Source: CAXBNB01 sp040151475 (lineage in GTDB: Bacteria; Bacteroidota; Bacteroidia; Cytophagales; Cyclobacteriaceae). From it: 64,000 nucleotides of DNA. Positions within the stretch are counted from its first letter, which is position 1; the number at the start of each line of letters is the position of its first letter. Made by a program: the position numbers and the translations under genes. The stretch spans positions 186,001 to 250,000 of the forward strand of contig NZ_JBDKWG010000146.1 in assembly GCF_040151475.1 (NCBI RefSeq), given 5' to 3'. The notes under the pieces are model-generated. The model had not been told where the DNA came from. It saw only the letters and a list, made by a program, of their open reading frames with translations, and made no database searches. Shown piece after piece: positions 1 through 8,107 of this stretch.

Positions 1-1125
1 GTGTTTATCATTCTCTTTACTGTAGTTTTCGGACGGATATGGTGCGGATGGGCTTGTCCTCAGACATTATTTATGGAAATGGTCTTCCGCAAAATTGAGT
101 ATTGGATAGAAGGGGATGCCAATCAGCAAAGAAAGCTGAATCAAGCTCCCTGGAACAAAGAGAAAATCCTAAAGAAAGGTAGCAAACAATTGATCTTTGT
201 GTTGATTTCCATTCTGATATCACATACCTTGATGGCATATCTCATCGGGAAAGACCAGGTAATAGAAATAATAAGCCAACCTCCTACCGCCCACATGTCG
301 GGTTTCATTGGTTTGGTGTTTTTTACAGGCATATTTTATTGGGTATTTAGTGTTTTTCGTGAGCAGGCATGCACAGTCGTTTGCCCCTATGGTCGTCTTC
401 AGGGTGTATTGCTAGACAAACAATCTATCGTGGTTGCTTATGATTGGCTGAGAGGAGAACCAAGAGGTAAACTCAAAAAAGGAGAACCAAAAGAAGACAA
501 AGGCGATTGCATAGACTGCAAACTTTGTGTACATGTTTGCCCTACAGGTATAGACATTCGACACGGCACACAACTGGAATGTGTCAACTGTACAGCATGC
601 ATTGATGCATGCGATGAAGTGATGACTAAGATAGATAAGCCAAAAGGGCTTATCAGGTATGATTCTTATGCCGGAATCAAAGAAAAAAAGAAACTCAGAC
701 TCAATGCCAGAATACTTGCTTATTCTTTGGTCTTATTAGGGCTCCTGTCACTACTCACCTATCTTATTGCCAGTCGTAGCGATGTGGATGTTACTATATT
801 TCGAGTACCCGGCATGCTCTATCAGGAACAGGAAAATAATAGAATCAGCAATTTGTACAATATTCAATTTGTAAATAAAACTTATGAAGACATCTCACTG
901 GACATCAAATTGAAGGACATTCCTGATGGTGTAATAAAAAGAGTAGGAGACGAAGGAATAAGTGTACTTGCAACTGAAAGTTCAGAAGGAACATTTTTTG
1001 TCGAATTACCTAAAGAATATTTGACATCAAGAAAAACACCAATAATAATTGAAGTTTATAAAAACGGGAAGGTTTTTGACGAAATGAAGACAAATTTTTT
1101 AGGCCCTTTTACAACAACAAAATAA
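1..1125 (+). CDS. ccoG: Cytochrome c oxidase accessory protein CcoG (FixG/RdxA), 5'-truncated by window edge
   Basis: Membrane iron-sulfur protein needed for assembly of cbb3 cytochrome oxidase, proposed to handle copper reduction or insertion. The visible part (374 residues) starts inside a membrane segment with the family sequence RIWCGWACPQT. Around residues 170-206 it carries two ferredoxin-type cysteine clusters (CIDCKLCVHVCP and CVNCTACIDAC). Another transmembrane helix lies near residue 240, followed by a C-terminal immunoglobulin-like periplasmic domain. Family members are usually about 470 residues, so roughly 100 N-terminal residues lie upstream of the window and the in-frame GTG at base 1 is not the true start. 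The stop overlaps the start of fixH by one base, indicating one operon. Confidence 0.93.
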   Translation: MFIILFTVVFGRIWCGWACPQTLFMEMVFRKIEYWIEGDANQQRKLNQAPWNKEKILKKGSKQLIFVLISILISHTLMAYLIGKDQVIEIISQPPTAHMSGFIGLVFFTGIFYWVFSVFREQACTVVCPYGRLQGVLLDKQSIVVAYDWLRGEPRGKLKKGEPKEDKGDCIDCKLCVHVCPTGIDIRHGTQLECVNCTACIDACDEVMTKIDKPKGLIRYDSYAGIKEKKKLRLNARILAYSLVLLGLLSLLTYLIASRSDVDVTIFRVPGMLYQEQENNRISNLYNIQFVNKTYEDISLDIKLKDIPDGVIKRVGDEGISVLATESSEGTFFVELPKEYLTSRKTPIIIEVYKNGKVFDEMKTNFLGPFTTTK

Positions 1126-1541
1126 TGAACTGGGGAAATAAAGTAGTATTGTCATTTATAGCATTTGTAATCATCATTGTTACTATGGTAGTAGTAAGTA
1201 TGAAACAGGATATTTTTCTGGTATCAGAAGATTACTATGACAAGGAAGTAAAATACCAAAGCCAGATAGACAAAATGAAATTGGCCTCTAGTGAAAGAGC
1301 CACTGTAACCATCAGCAAAGACAGTGATAAAGTACAATTTGATTTTTCTGATGTGCCTGAAAAAGGAGAAATTCTTTTCTTCCGACCTTCGGATGCTACA
1401 AAAGACTTTAAAGTAGAGGTGATGAAAGAAAAAAGGCAGTCTCTTTCGAAGGATAATTTGGGTAAAGGCTATTGGAAAATGAAAATTTCATGGAGTGCAA
1501 ATGGGAACGATTATTATACCGAAAAATCTATTGTGATTTAG
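1125..1541 (+). CDS. fixH: FixH family protein
   Basis: Small membrane-anchored protein (138 residues) with one N-terminal transmembrane helix (about residues 7-26) followed by a periplasmic beta-rich domain, as in FixH/CcoI-associated proteins. Its place immediately after ccoG (start ATG shares one base with the ccoG stop) and before a SafE-like gene is the usual order of the cbb3 oxidase maturation cluster in Bacteroidota. FixH is thought to work with the copper P-type ATPase CcoI in delivering copper. The identification rests on topology, length and context, because FixH sequence is poorly conserved. Confidence 0.85.
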   Translation: MNWGNKVVLSFIAFVIIIVTMVVVSMKQDIFLVSEDYYDKEVKYQSQIDKMKLASSERATVTISKDSDKVQFDFSDVPEKGEILFFRPSDATKDFKVEVMKEKRQSLSKDNLGKGYWKMKISWSANGNDYYTEKSIVI

Positions 1542-1570
1542 GTCTATAAAGTTCAATAAACACTGAATAC

Positions 1571-2257
1571 ATGTATTTATCAGCACTTATATTTGGATTA
1601 CTCGGAAGCGTACACTGTGCAGTTATGTGTGGCCCGATAGCTATGGTGCTGCCAAAAGGCAAACATTTTTTGAATCAGGTTAGTTACAATTTTGGTAGAA
1701 TTACTTCCTACCTGATTATTGGAGGCATTTTTGGACTTATCGGAAAAGGCATGTTTTTAGTCGGCTTCCAACAAACAATCTCTGTGCTGGCTGGTGTTTT
1801 GTTGATCCTGATCTATTTCGGATCAAAATCGTATTCAGGGAACATAGCCGGAACAACTTTTTTCAACAAAATACTAACCTCAATCCGAAAATCAATAGGA
1901 GCAAATTTGACAGTGAATAAATGGTACTCCAGGTATTTGGTTGGATTGGTGAATGGGTTTTTACCATGCGGGCTCGTTTATATGGCAGCTGTGGCAGCCA
2001 TTTCCACAGGAAGCCCAACAGGAGGCATGACATATATGTTTTTATTTGGTTTGGGCACAGTACCCATGATGGCAGGGCTATCCATCTCCAAACAGTTTTT
2101 TAAAGCCAAACAAAGGGCAAGCCTATACAGATTCGTCCCTTATTTTGTGGTAGTGGTTTCTACATTGTTTATCCTCAGGGGTATGAATTTAGGAGTACCC
2201 TATGTCAGCCCTAAGCTGAGTAGTGAAAACACTATTCCTTCCTTAATCTGTGAGTAA
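1571..2257 (+). CDS. Sulfite exporter TauE/SafE family protein (CcoH-type, cbb3 cluster)
   Basis: Polytopic membrane protein (228 residues, about six helices). It shows the duplicated signature of the SafE/DsbD-like group: an N-terminal GSVHCAVMCGP and a second half with GLVNGFLPCGLVY, each placing a cysteine and a proline in a helix. In Bacteroidota this family closes the ccoNOP-ccoG-fixH cluster and is thought to take part in copper handling or oxidase maturation. Spacing of 29 bp from fixH fits the same transcript. The exact substrate cannot be told from sequence. Confidence 0.85.
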   Translation: MYLSALIFGLLGSVHCAVMCGPIAMVLPKGKHFLNQVSYNFGRITSYLIIGGIFGLIGKGMFLVGFQQTISVLAGVLLILIYFGSKSYSGNIAGTTFFNKILTSIRKSIGANLTVNKWYSRYLVGLVNGFLPCGLVYMAAVAAISTGSPTGGMTYMFLFGLGTVPMMAGLSISKQFFKAKQRASLYRFVPYFVVVVSTLFILRGMNLGVPYVSPKLSSENTIPSLICE

Positions 2258-2322
2258 GCATTTTTTGAAATACAAGAAGAGTTTTAGTTAAATAAGTAAG
2301 TGCAATGTGTAAATAAAGAAGG

Positions 2323-2330
2323 TATATTTG
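2323..2330 (+). promoter_or_regulatory. Bacteroidota-type -7 promoter element (TATATTTG)
   Basis: Exact match to the TAnnTTTG -7 consensus, 38 bp upstream of the ATG at 2368, in the spacer after the cbb3 block. It would give the ATPase/STAS/PIN genes their own promoter. A clear -33 TTTG was not found at the expected spacing. Confidence 0.45.
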
Positions 2331-2367
2331 ATTTGAGATTAAATTAATTAGTACACAAATTCTAATT

Positions 2368-3249
2368 ATGTATAGATTTGAGATGCCTAGACAAGTTAAA
2401 AGTGATTATCACGGTTATCAAACTTTTATTGACCTAGCCAATCAAACAAAAGAATTTGTTTTTGAAGATATTGTTATTGACTTTGAACAAAACACATGGT
2501 TTGAAGCCAATCTATGTGCAGTTTTAGGGACAATAATAAGTAACATTAGTGATCTTAATTCGGTTGAACTAATAAACATGAATAGTTGGCTTGAAAATAT
2601 TCTTAGCAAGAATGGATTTCTTGTCAATTTTGGTGGTCAGTTGAAGATAGATTTTCATCAAACTACTGTAAAATATCAGAAATATAAAGTCACCGAGGAG
2701 AAACTTATCAAGAAATATTTAGATGAAGAATTATTACAAAAGAACGAGTTTCCCAAATTAAGTGGATTACTCAGAAAAAAAATTGGTGAGAGTATCTTTG
2801 AGATTTTTTCCAATGCTGCTATTCATGGAAAATGTACTCATGTATATTCTTGTGGTCAGCATTATCCAAACAAAACCCCCGCAAGGCTCGACTTTACTAT
2901 AGTGGATTTAGGAAGGACAATTAAAAAAAATGTGGCAGACTATCTTAATTCACCTATAGACGGAGTTGATGCCATTAAATGGGCAGTAACAGAGGGACAT
3001 ACTACAAAACAAGGAAGCCACCCAGGAGGGCTGGGGTTAAAAGTAATCATGGAGTTTTTAAAAATAAACAATGGCAAAATGCAAATTGTGTCGTCAGATG
3101 GCTATTGGGAATTGGTAAGAAATGAAATATCATTTATGTCATATGTCAATTCTTTTCCAGGAACACTGATCAACTTAGAGTTTAACCTTGATGATAAGGA
3201 AGCGTATTATGATATACAAGAAGGCTTAAGTATTGATGATATATTTTGA
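2368..3249 (+). CDS. GHKL-type (HATPase_c) ATP-binding protein
   Basis: 293-residue soluble protein. Residues 1-120 form a domain I do not recognise. The C-terminal part has the Bergerat-fold ATP-binding motifs: an N box at about 141-154 (ESIFEIFSNAAIHG), a G1 box with D180 (DLGRTI), and a G2 box near 220 (GGLGLKVI). There is no histidine-kinase dimerisation domain, receiver domain or membrane segment, so it resembles stand-alone GHKL proteins such as the anti-sigma kinase group rather than a sensor kinase. It overlaps the downstream STAS-like gene by 4 bp (TTG start) and is the first gene of a three-gene unit ending in a PIN protein. The start ATG is 38 bp after a TAnnTTTG promoter element. 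Confidence 0.8.
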   Translation: MYRFEMPRQVKSDYHGYQTFIDLANQTKEFVFEDIVIDFEQNTWFEANLCAVLGTIISNISDLNSVELINMNSWLENILSKNGFLVNFGGQLKIDFHQTTVKYQKYKVTEEKLIKKYLDEELLQKNEFPKLSGLLRKKIGESIFEIFSNAAIHGKCTHVYSCGQHYPNKTPARLDFTIVDLGRTIKKNVADYLNSPIDGVDAIKWAVTEGHTTKQGSHPGGLGLKVIMEFLKINNGKMQIVSSDGYWELVRNEISFMSYVNSFPGTLINLEFNLDDKEAYYDIQEGLSIDDIF

Positions 3250-3620
3250 GTAACTTTGTATCTTTAACTATGGAGCAGGTAAGAATAAATATTTTTGAAG
3301 CTATTGGTGGCGATGGTGCTATTTCCGTTGATGATGGAGATATGATATATTCTAAAGTAGAAAAAGCGGTACTAAAAAATGCTCAGGTAATTTTAGATTT
3401 TCAAAACATAAAATTAATAACAACTGCATTTCTAAATGCAGCTATCGGGCAGTTATATGGTAATTTTTCAACCGAGTTGATTAAAGAAAAGCTAAGTCTT
3501 GAGAATGTAGCTCAAGAAGATTTGCCAACATTTAAAATAGTCACAAATAGGGCAAAACAGTATTTTCTGGATAAAAAAGGGTTTGAAAATGCCGTAAATG
3601 ACCAATTGAATAATGGCTAA
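3246..3620 (+). CDS. STAS-like (DUF4325-type) domain protein
   Basis: 124-residue protein with the layout of STAS-like DUF4325 proteins: a central strand (VILDFQNIKLITTAFLNAAIG, about residues 46-66) in which Thr-Thr-Ala-Phe sits where anti-sigma-factor antagonists carry the regulatory Ser/Thr, then a basic helix. DUF4325 genes are known to travel with stand-alone GHKL ATPases, as here. Start: TTG at 3246 overlapping the ATPase stop, or ATG at 3270 giving a protein eight residues shorter; the overlap favours translational coupling. Its 3' end overlaps the PIN gene by 8 bp. Function in this trio is unknown. Confidence 0.72.
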   Translation: MSNFVSLTMEQVRINIFEAIGGDGAISVDDGDMIYSKVEKAVLKNAQVILDFQNIKLITTAFLNAAIGQLYGNFSTELIKEKLSLENVAQEDLPTFKIVTNRAKQYFLDKKGFENAVNDQLNNG

Positions 3621-4155
3621 AGTCTTTTCTATTAATGATTATTCGCCTAAATCCAGTGAAACATATTTTTTGGATACAAATGTTTGGTTGTATTTATTTT
3701 GTCCAATTGCAAATCACAGAGATAAAGAACAACGTATATATTCTTCCTTTTATAAATTATTAACTCAAGGAGATCATTCAATTTTTGTTAATTCTTTAGT
3801 AGCATCTGAGTTCGCCAATGCTTATCTAAGAATTGATTTTAGACTTTGGAAAGAAGAAACAAAAAATTTCAATGCGGACTACAAAAGAGATTTTGTAAGA
3901 AGCAACCGATTTATTTCCACAGTAAATCAGGTAAAAAAATCATTACGAGTTATCTTGTCTAAAGCTCATAGAATGACTGATAACTTTAATGCTATTGAAC
4001 TTGATCATGTATTTTCTGAATTTGGGAGATCAGACTTTAATGATTCTTACTATTTGGAATTGTCAAGAATGAATAATTGGAAGATTGTAACTCATGACGC
4101 TGATTTGTTTAAAAGCAATCAACTAGATGTTGATGTAATCACCGGAAATCGTTAA
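3613..4155 (+). CDS. PIN-domain protein (putative RNase)
   Basis: 180-residue protein with the acidic core of PIN-domain nucleases: D21 in LDTNVWLY, a conserved Glu in the second helix (VASEFANAY), Asp residues in SDFNDSYYLELSR near 138, and the late VTHDADLF near 162. This is the VapC-like fold that cuts RNA in toxin-antitoxin systems. Instead of a VapB-type antitoxin, the genes before it are a STAS-like protein (8-bp overlap) and a GHKL ATPase. The most likely role is effector or toxin of this trio, which is an inference from order and overlap. Confidence 0.78.
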   Translation: MAKVFSINDYSPKSSETYFLDTNVWLYLFCPIANHRDKEQRIYSSFYKLLTQGDHSIFVNSLVASEFANAYLRIDFRLWKEETKNFNADYKRDFVRSNRFISTVNQVKKSLRVILSKAHRMTDNFNAIELDHVFSEFGRSDFNDSYYLELSRMNNWKIVTHDADLFKSNQLDVDVITGNR

Positions 4156-4250
4156 AGTTTCTCTTCTTTAGTTCATCATTAAAATGCCAACTTTACATTT
4201 AACATTCAAAAACTGCTCTATCTGTTATTCTACCATTTTTTTCTCTATAG

Positions 4251-4901
4251 ATGGGCAAAACAAACTTCAATAGGTTTTATTTTCTGGTTATCTGGATGGG
4301 GGTTGTGCCGCTGCTGTCGTCTGCATCCATTACGCTACTGATTATAAAAAACGAACCTATCATTGCAGGATTTACATTTTGGCAATGGGGAGTATTTTAT
4401 TCTCTATCAGTGTTTACAATGGCACTGGCGATTACCCCTACCACTTTTATGGCATTGGTCAGTGGTTTTTTCCTGGGTATTGATGGCATAGTTCCCATTG
4501 TAATATCCTATCAACTGGCATCACTCATTGGTTATTATTTGGCAGGGAAACTTGACGAAGGTTTTTTACAATTCATACAAATCAAATACCCAAAGTCCCG
4601 ACACATTATCAACAACCTCCACCAAAATCAATTAGGGTTAACATTTTTGTCCAGGCTATCACCTGCCCTGCCCTTTGCCATCATGAATGTCGTGCTGTCC
4701 GTTTCCGGAATAAGGATGTTACACTTTTTCTGGGGAGGTTTGATCGGAATGCTGCCACGAACATTGTTTTTCGTTTGGGTGGGACTGGAAGCATCCAAGC
4801 TGTCTGATGCTATGGTTGGAAATGAAAACATCTATATAACGATCGGTCTTTCTGCATTGATTCTCTTTATTATCTATAAGTTGCTCAATCGCTCCAAATA
4901 A
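4251..4901 (+). CDS. TVP38/TMEM64 family (VTT domain) membrane protein
   Basis: 216-residue polytopic membrane protein with five or six helices and the VTT/DedA-like core: a first re-entrant half with ALVSGFFLGIDGIVP and a second with FLSRLSPALPFAIMNVVLS followed by a glycine-rich helix. VTT proteins include lipid scramblases and DedA-type transporters for undecaprenyl phosphate or phosphatidylethanolamine. The substrate cannot be assigned here. It stands alone, 95 bp after the PIN gene. Confidence 0.82.
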   Translation: MGKTNFNRFYFLVIWMGVVPLLSSASITLLIIKNEPIIAGFTFWQWGVFYSLSVFTMALAITPTTFMALVSGFFLGIDGIVPIVISYQLASLIGYYLAGKLDEGFLQFIQIKYPKSRHIINNLHQNQLGLTFLSRLSPALPFAIMNVVLSVSGIRMLHFFWGGLIGMLPRTLFFVWVGLEASKLSDAMVGNENIYITIGLSALILFIIYKLLNRSK

Positions 4902-4972
4902 AACACGAACTAAGTGCCAGTGGGTATGCATTTTCACCTGCTAACGGTATTTTAATTACTGGTTTGGCTTTC

Positions 4973-4980
4973 TACTTTTG
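4973..4980 (+). promoter_or_regulatory. -7 promoter element (TACTTTTG)
   Basis: Exact TAnnTTTG match 20 bp before the ATG at 5001, implying a short leader for the 134-residue protein gene. Confidence 0.4.
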
Positions 4981-5000
4981 ATTGCAAAAAAAGTAAACCT

Positions 5001-5405
5001 ATGAAAGCTTTAAAGGGATTAGTATTTGTTGTCACACTTGGCATTTTTCTATATTTTCAATTTTTCGTTGAAGGCTATGGCACCAAACTGGTGTTTAATG
5101 GTACAGAAGTTTATTACACCAAAAATGTAACAGAAGAAACAGCCAATAAGCTTGGAAACTACCTGGTAGATGCAGAGTTTGCCGATGGTGACGAAAAAGC
5201 GGTACAACTTGACAAAACAGAAGGTACATATCAATTCAGGATGGTCACTCAGGATGGTATTGCCAACAATGAAGAGTGGTTACCTACATTTAAGGCCTTT
5301 GTAGTTGAGCTAAAAGCAGCTGTCTTTCCCGATGACAATGTTGAGTTACACCTTTGTGATGACAGTTTCGAAACACTTCAGGTAGTAGAATACACACCTC
5401 TTTAA
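5001..5405 (+). CDS. Hypothetical membrane-anchored or secreted protein
   Basis: 134 residues. One N-terminal hydrophobic helix (about residues 5-24, no lipobox, no clear cleavage site) is followed by a roughly 105-residue acidic alpha/beta domain with a single Cys near the end (ELHLCDDSFETLQ). I do not recognise the family. It has its own TAnnTTTG element 20 bp upstream and its reading frame is well used, so it is very likely a real gene. Its neighbours (VTT protein upstream, sulfate genes 380 bp downstream) give no functional hint. Confidence 0.6.
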   Translation: MKALKGLVFVVTLGIFLYFQFFVEGYGTKLVFNGTEVYYTKNVTEETANKLGNYLVDAEFADGDEKAVQLDKTEGTYQFRMVTQDGIANNEEWLPTFKAFVVELKAAVFPDDNVELHLCDDSFETLQVVEYTPL

Positions 5406-5785
5406 AACCTCAACATCATTTGATGATTTAAACGTTTAGTCCTGCTTTATTGCATTTGCCTTTAACATCAATGATTGCCATGTCTGCCCGGCAGGTGTTC
5501 TCACAAACACTCTCAAATGTCCTTCCCGTTTGTGGAGACCTGTCTGCCAAAATCAGGCAGGCACAAAACAGGGGTGGAGTTTATAATATAACAAAGCAGG
5601 GTTAGTTTGGCCTCTTCCAAAAACGTTGAAAAAGAACCATTTTAAGCTTTTTATTAATAATCTACTATTCCGATAGACTAAAAAGGGTAAATTCCTTGTT
5701 CGTTCGAATTATATTTTTCAAATTTGCCCGCTCGATTCAAAAATGAACAATATGAATCAGTTGTTTAGTAAGTCAATGAAGTTGT
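5406..5785 (+). other. 380-bp spacer with degenerate inverted repeats
   Basis: No coding region is visible. The first 200 bp hold an imperfect inverted pair (CCTGCTTTATT near 5440 and AACAAAGCAGG near 5592), an inner pair (CTCACAAAC and GTTTGTGGAG), and CTGCC/GGCAG palindromes of the kind repeated elsewhere in this window. This looks like a decayed small non-autonomous element. The last 90 bp carry a probable promoter for the sulfate operon. Confidence 0.4.
5696..5726 (+). promoter_or_regulatory. Possible promoter of the sulfate activation operon
   Basis: TTG at 5696-5698 and CAAATTTG at 5719-5726, 20 bp apart, match the Bacteroidota -33/-7 arrangement with imperfect ends. The position is 60 bp upstream of the DUF2061 gene, the first gene of the operon. 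Confidence 0.3.
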
Positions 5786-6223
5786 ATGGATAGCAGAGTC
5801 AGGCATATTGCCAAAAGTATAACATGGAGAGTGATTGCATCAGCTACTACTTTCACTTTGACCTTAGCCTTTTTCGGAAAAGCTGAGATAGCCATGGCAT
5901 CATGGTTGGCCGTTGCGGAGACATCTATCAAAATACTGATTTATTATTTGCATGAGAGGATTTGGTTTAAATTGAGTACAAAATTAAATCATAAAATGAG
6001 ACATATTGCCAAGGCATTTACTTGGCGTGTGATTGCTTCGGCTACTACTTTTGGGTTGGCACTATTGCTGTTTGGCAGCCATGACAATGCCATGGAAAAG
6101 GCTACCTACATTGCACTGATAGAATCCGTACTTAAAATGATATTTTACTACGGGCACGAAGAAGCATGGTACCGCATCAACCTTGGATTGGACAACAGAG
6201 AAAAGAACAACGTTACATTATGA
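5786..6223 (+). CDS. Tandem DUF2061 membrane protein
   Basis: 145 residues made of two homologous DUF2061 units: residues 5-63 (RHIAKSITWRVIASATTF) and 72-135 (RHIAKAFTWRVIASATTF). Each has two hydrophobic helices and ends in a Tyr-His-Glu element (YYLHERIW, YYGHEEAWY). DUF2061 proteins are small inner-membrane proteins that often neighbour cysC/cysD/cysN. A role in sulfate uptake or in assisting the activation enzymes has been suggested from this association but not shown. The stop codon overlaps the cysC start as ATGA, so translation is probably coupled. The DNA of the two halves is also similar, so this is an internal duplication. Confidence 0.85.
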   Translation: MDSRVRHIAKSITWRVIASATTFTLTLAFFGKAEIAMASWLAVAETSIKILIYYLHERIWFKLSTKLNHKMRHIAKAFTWRVIASATTFGLALLLFGSHDNAMEKATYIALIESVLKMIFYYGHEEAWYRINLGLDNREKNNVTL

Positions 6224-6819
6224 CAGAAAATATCATTCCTCATAATCATGCCATAGTTCAGGCAGATCGCATCAAAAAGCTGGGATACAAACCCTTGCTT
6301 ATCTGGTTCGTTGGTATGTCCGGATCGGGAAAATCAACATTGGCCAGTGCCCTGGAAGAAAAGCTGTTTGCGGACGGACTGAATACGTACATTCTGGATG
6401 GTGACAATATCAGAAGTGGCCTCAACAAGGATTTGGATTTTTCAGACGACAGTCGAAAAGAAAATATCCGAAGAATTGCAGAAGTATCCAGATTATTTGT
6501 GGATGCCGGTACAGTAGTACTCACGGCTTTTATTACTCCTTTTGCAGAGGAAAGAGAAAAAGTCAGACAATTGGTGGGATCAGACAATTACCTGGAGGTA
6601 TTTGTCGATTGCCCTTTGGAAGAATGTGAAAAACGAGATGTTAAAGGACTTTATGCCAAAGCCCGAAGAGGAGAAATCAAAAATTTTACAGGAATTGATT
6701 CTCCTTTCGAAAAGCCGGTAAGCCCTGATGTACTTGTGGAATCACATAAGGTATCTATATCAGATGGTGTAGAGGCTATTTATAAAATTGTAAAAGAAAA
6801 AATTAACATAAATGAGTAA
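6220..6819 (+). CDS. cysC: Adenylyl-sulfate (APS) kinase CysC
   Basis: Phosphorylates APS with ATP to give PAPS. 199 residues from the ATG at 6220, the usual length. Walker A GMSGSGKST lies near residues 31-39, the DGDNIR nucleotide/APS-binding stretch near 60, and the family signature KGLYAKARRGEIKNFTGI near 145-162. The longer frame opening at 6166 lies inside the DUF2061 gene and adds no family sequence, so the ATGA-overlap start was chosen. It overlaps cysD by 8 bp. Together with cysD and cysN it makes PAPS in the cytoplasm. Confidence 0.96.
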   Translation: MTENIIPHNHAIVQADRIKKLGYKPLLIWFVGMSGSGKSTLASALEEKLFADGLNTYILDGDNIRSGLNKDLDFSDDSRKENIRRIAEVSRLFVDAGTVVLTAFITPFAEEREKVRQLVGSDNYLEVFVDCPLEECEKRDVKGLYAKARRGEIKNFTGIDSPFEKPVSPDVLVESHKVSISDGVEAIYKIVKEKININE

Positions 6820-7717
6820 TTACAATCTTACACATATTAAAGAGCTTGAAGCTGAAGCGATTTATATATTAAGAGAAGTTTTCGCACAATTTGAAAATCC
6901 GGCAATACTTTTTTCCGGAGGCAAAGACTCGATCTGTGTCGCTCATCTGGCACGAAAAGCTTTCTTCCCTTCTAAAATCCCATTTCCATTCGTTCACGTG
7001 GATACAGGTCATAACTTTCCTGAAACCATGGAATTTAGAAACGCCTATGTGGAAGAACTTGGAGTCAAATTGATAGTTGGTTCTGTGCAAAAATCCATTG
7101 ATGATGGAGCTGCCACAGAAGAAAAAGGCAAAAATGCCAGCAGAAATGCCATTCAGACGGTTACACTTTTAGATACCATTGAAGAGTATCAGTTTGATGC
7201 TTGTATCGGAGGAGCAAGACGAGATGAGGAGAAGGCGAGAGCCAAAGAAAGGTTTTTTTCACACCGTGATGAATTTGGACAGTGGGATCCCAAAAACCAG
7301 AGACCGGAACTTTGGAACATATTTAATGGTAGGTGTCATCAAGGTGAACACTTCAGGGTTTTTCCATTAAGTAATTGGACTGAGATGGATGTTTGGCAAT
7401 ATATTTTATCTGAAAATATCGCTTTACCATCGTTATATTTTGCGCATGAGAGACAAGTGATCAGAAGAAGTAATAGCTGGCTACCTGTTTCTGAGTTTAT
7501 CCAAATCGCAGAGGACGAAGAAATAGTAACAAAGAAAATTCGTTTCAGAACATTAGGTGATATTACCATCACAGGCGGTGATGAGTCTGATGCAGATACT
7601 TTAGAGAAAATAGTTGATGAAGTAGCTTCTGCCAGACAAACCGAAAGAGGAAACAGAGAGGATGACAAGCGTTCAGAGACCTCAATGGAAGACAGAAAGA
7701 AGCAAGGGTATTTTTAG
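6812..7717 (+). CDS. cysD: Sulfate adenylyltransferase subunit 2 (CysD)
   Basis: Catalytic subunit of ATP sulfurylase: ATP plus sulfate gives APS and pyrophosphate, driven by GTP hydrolysis on CysN. 301 residues, family length. The PP-loop SGGKDS lies at about residues 34-39. Further family motifs include HVDTGHNFPET, CIGGARRDEEKARAKER and PLSNWTEMDVWQYI. It overlaps cysC by 8 bp. The normal direct junction to cysN is interrupted by a four-helix-bundle gene and two blocks of short repeats. Confidence 0.96.
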   Translation: MSNYNLTHIKELEAEAIYILREVFAQFENPAILFSGGKDSICVAHLARKAFFPSKIPFPFVHVDTGHNFPETMEFRNAYVEELGVKLIVGSVQKSIDDGAATEEKGKNASRNAIQTVTLLDTIEEYQFDACIGGARRDEEKARAKERFFSHRDEFGQWDPKNQRPELWNIFNGRCHQGEHFRVFPLSNWTEMDVWQYILSENIALPSLYFAHERQVIRRSNSWLPVSEFIQIAEDEEIVTKKIRFRTLGDITITGGDESDADTLEKIVDEVASARQTERGNREDDKRSETSMEDRKKQGYF

Positions 7718-7753
7718 ATTTAGCCGTTGGCTTTAAGCCAATAGCTTTTGGCA
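7718..7753 (+). repeat. Short GGCTTTAAGCC/AATAGC-type repeat block upstream of the four-helix gene
   Basis: The 36 bp between the cysD stop and the inserted gene consist of mutually similar units (GCCGTTGGC, GGCTTTAAGCC, AATAGC, TTTGGC). The same vocabulary recurs downstream of the inserted gene and inside wzz near 18967. It marks one edge of an insertion. Confidence 0.5.
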
Positions 7754-8107
7754 ATGAGAGATTTTACGAAATACGAAATTTGGGAGCTAGCAATTGAGGT
7801 TGCCCAGTTGATTTATAAGTCATCTGATTTTTTTCCTGATGAAGAGAAATTTGGCTTGATATCTCAGATTAGACGAGCTTCTGTTTCTATATCTTCTAAT
7901 ATTGCTGAAGGAGCCAGCAGGTCGTCAGATAAGGAATTTAATAGGTTTCTGGAAATTGCTATAGGCTCATTGTTTGAAGTTAGGTCTCAACTATTTTTGG
8001 CCAAAAGAATTCAAATTTTAAAAGAAAATGAGTTCGACATGCTAGATGATAAATTATCTGTTCTGGCAAAAAAACTGAACTCCTTAAGAAATAAGTTAAA
8101 CCATTAA
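7754..8107 (+). CDS. Four-helix bundle protein (23S rRNA intervening-sequence protein family)
   Basis: 117 residues from the ATG at 7754. It shows the family pattern WELAIEVAQLIY, then SQIRRASVSISSNIAEGAS and a C-terminal helical pair. These proteins form pentameric four-helix bundles, first described as products of 23S rRNA intervening sequences, and are related in fold to Avd of diversity-generating retroelements. Biochemical role is uncertain, with nucleic-acid binding suggested. Here the gene sits alone between cysD and cysN, bordered on both sides by AATAGC/GGCCAA-type repeats, so it looks like a passenger inserted into the operon. No reverse transcriptase or rRNA sequence is nearby. Confidence 0.88.
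   Translation: MRDFTKYEIWELAIEVAQLIYKSSDFFPDEEKFGLISQIRRASVSISSNIAEGASRSSDKEFNRFLEIAIGSLFEVRSQLFLAKRIQILKENEFDMLDDKLSVLAKKLNSLRNKLNH

Noticed and set aside
1..30. True GTG start of ccoG at base 1
   Set aside because: The family has about 100 more N-terminal residues; the frame is cut by the window edge.
7754..8107. Diversity-generating retroelement (four-helix protein resembles Avd)
   Set aside because: No reverse transcriptase, template repeat or variable repeat is seen nearby; the protein fits the wider four-helix-bundle family.
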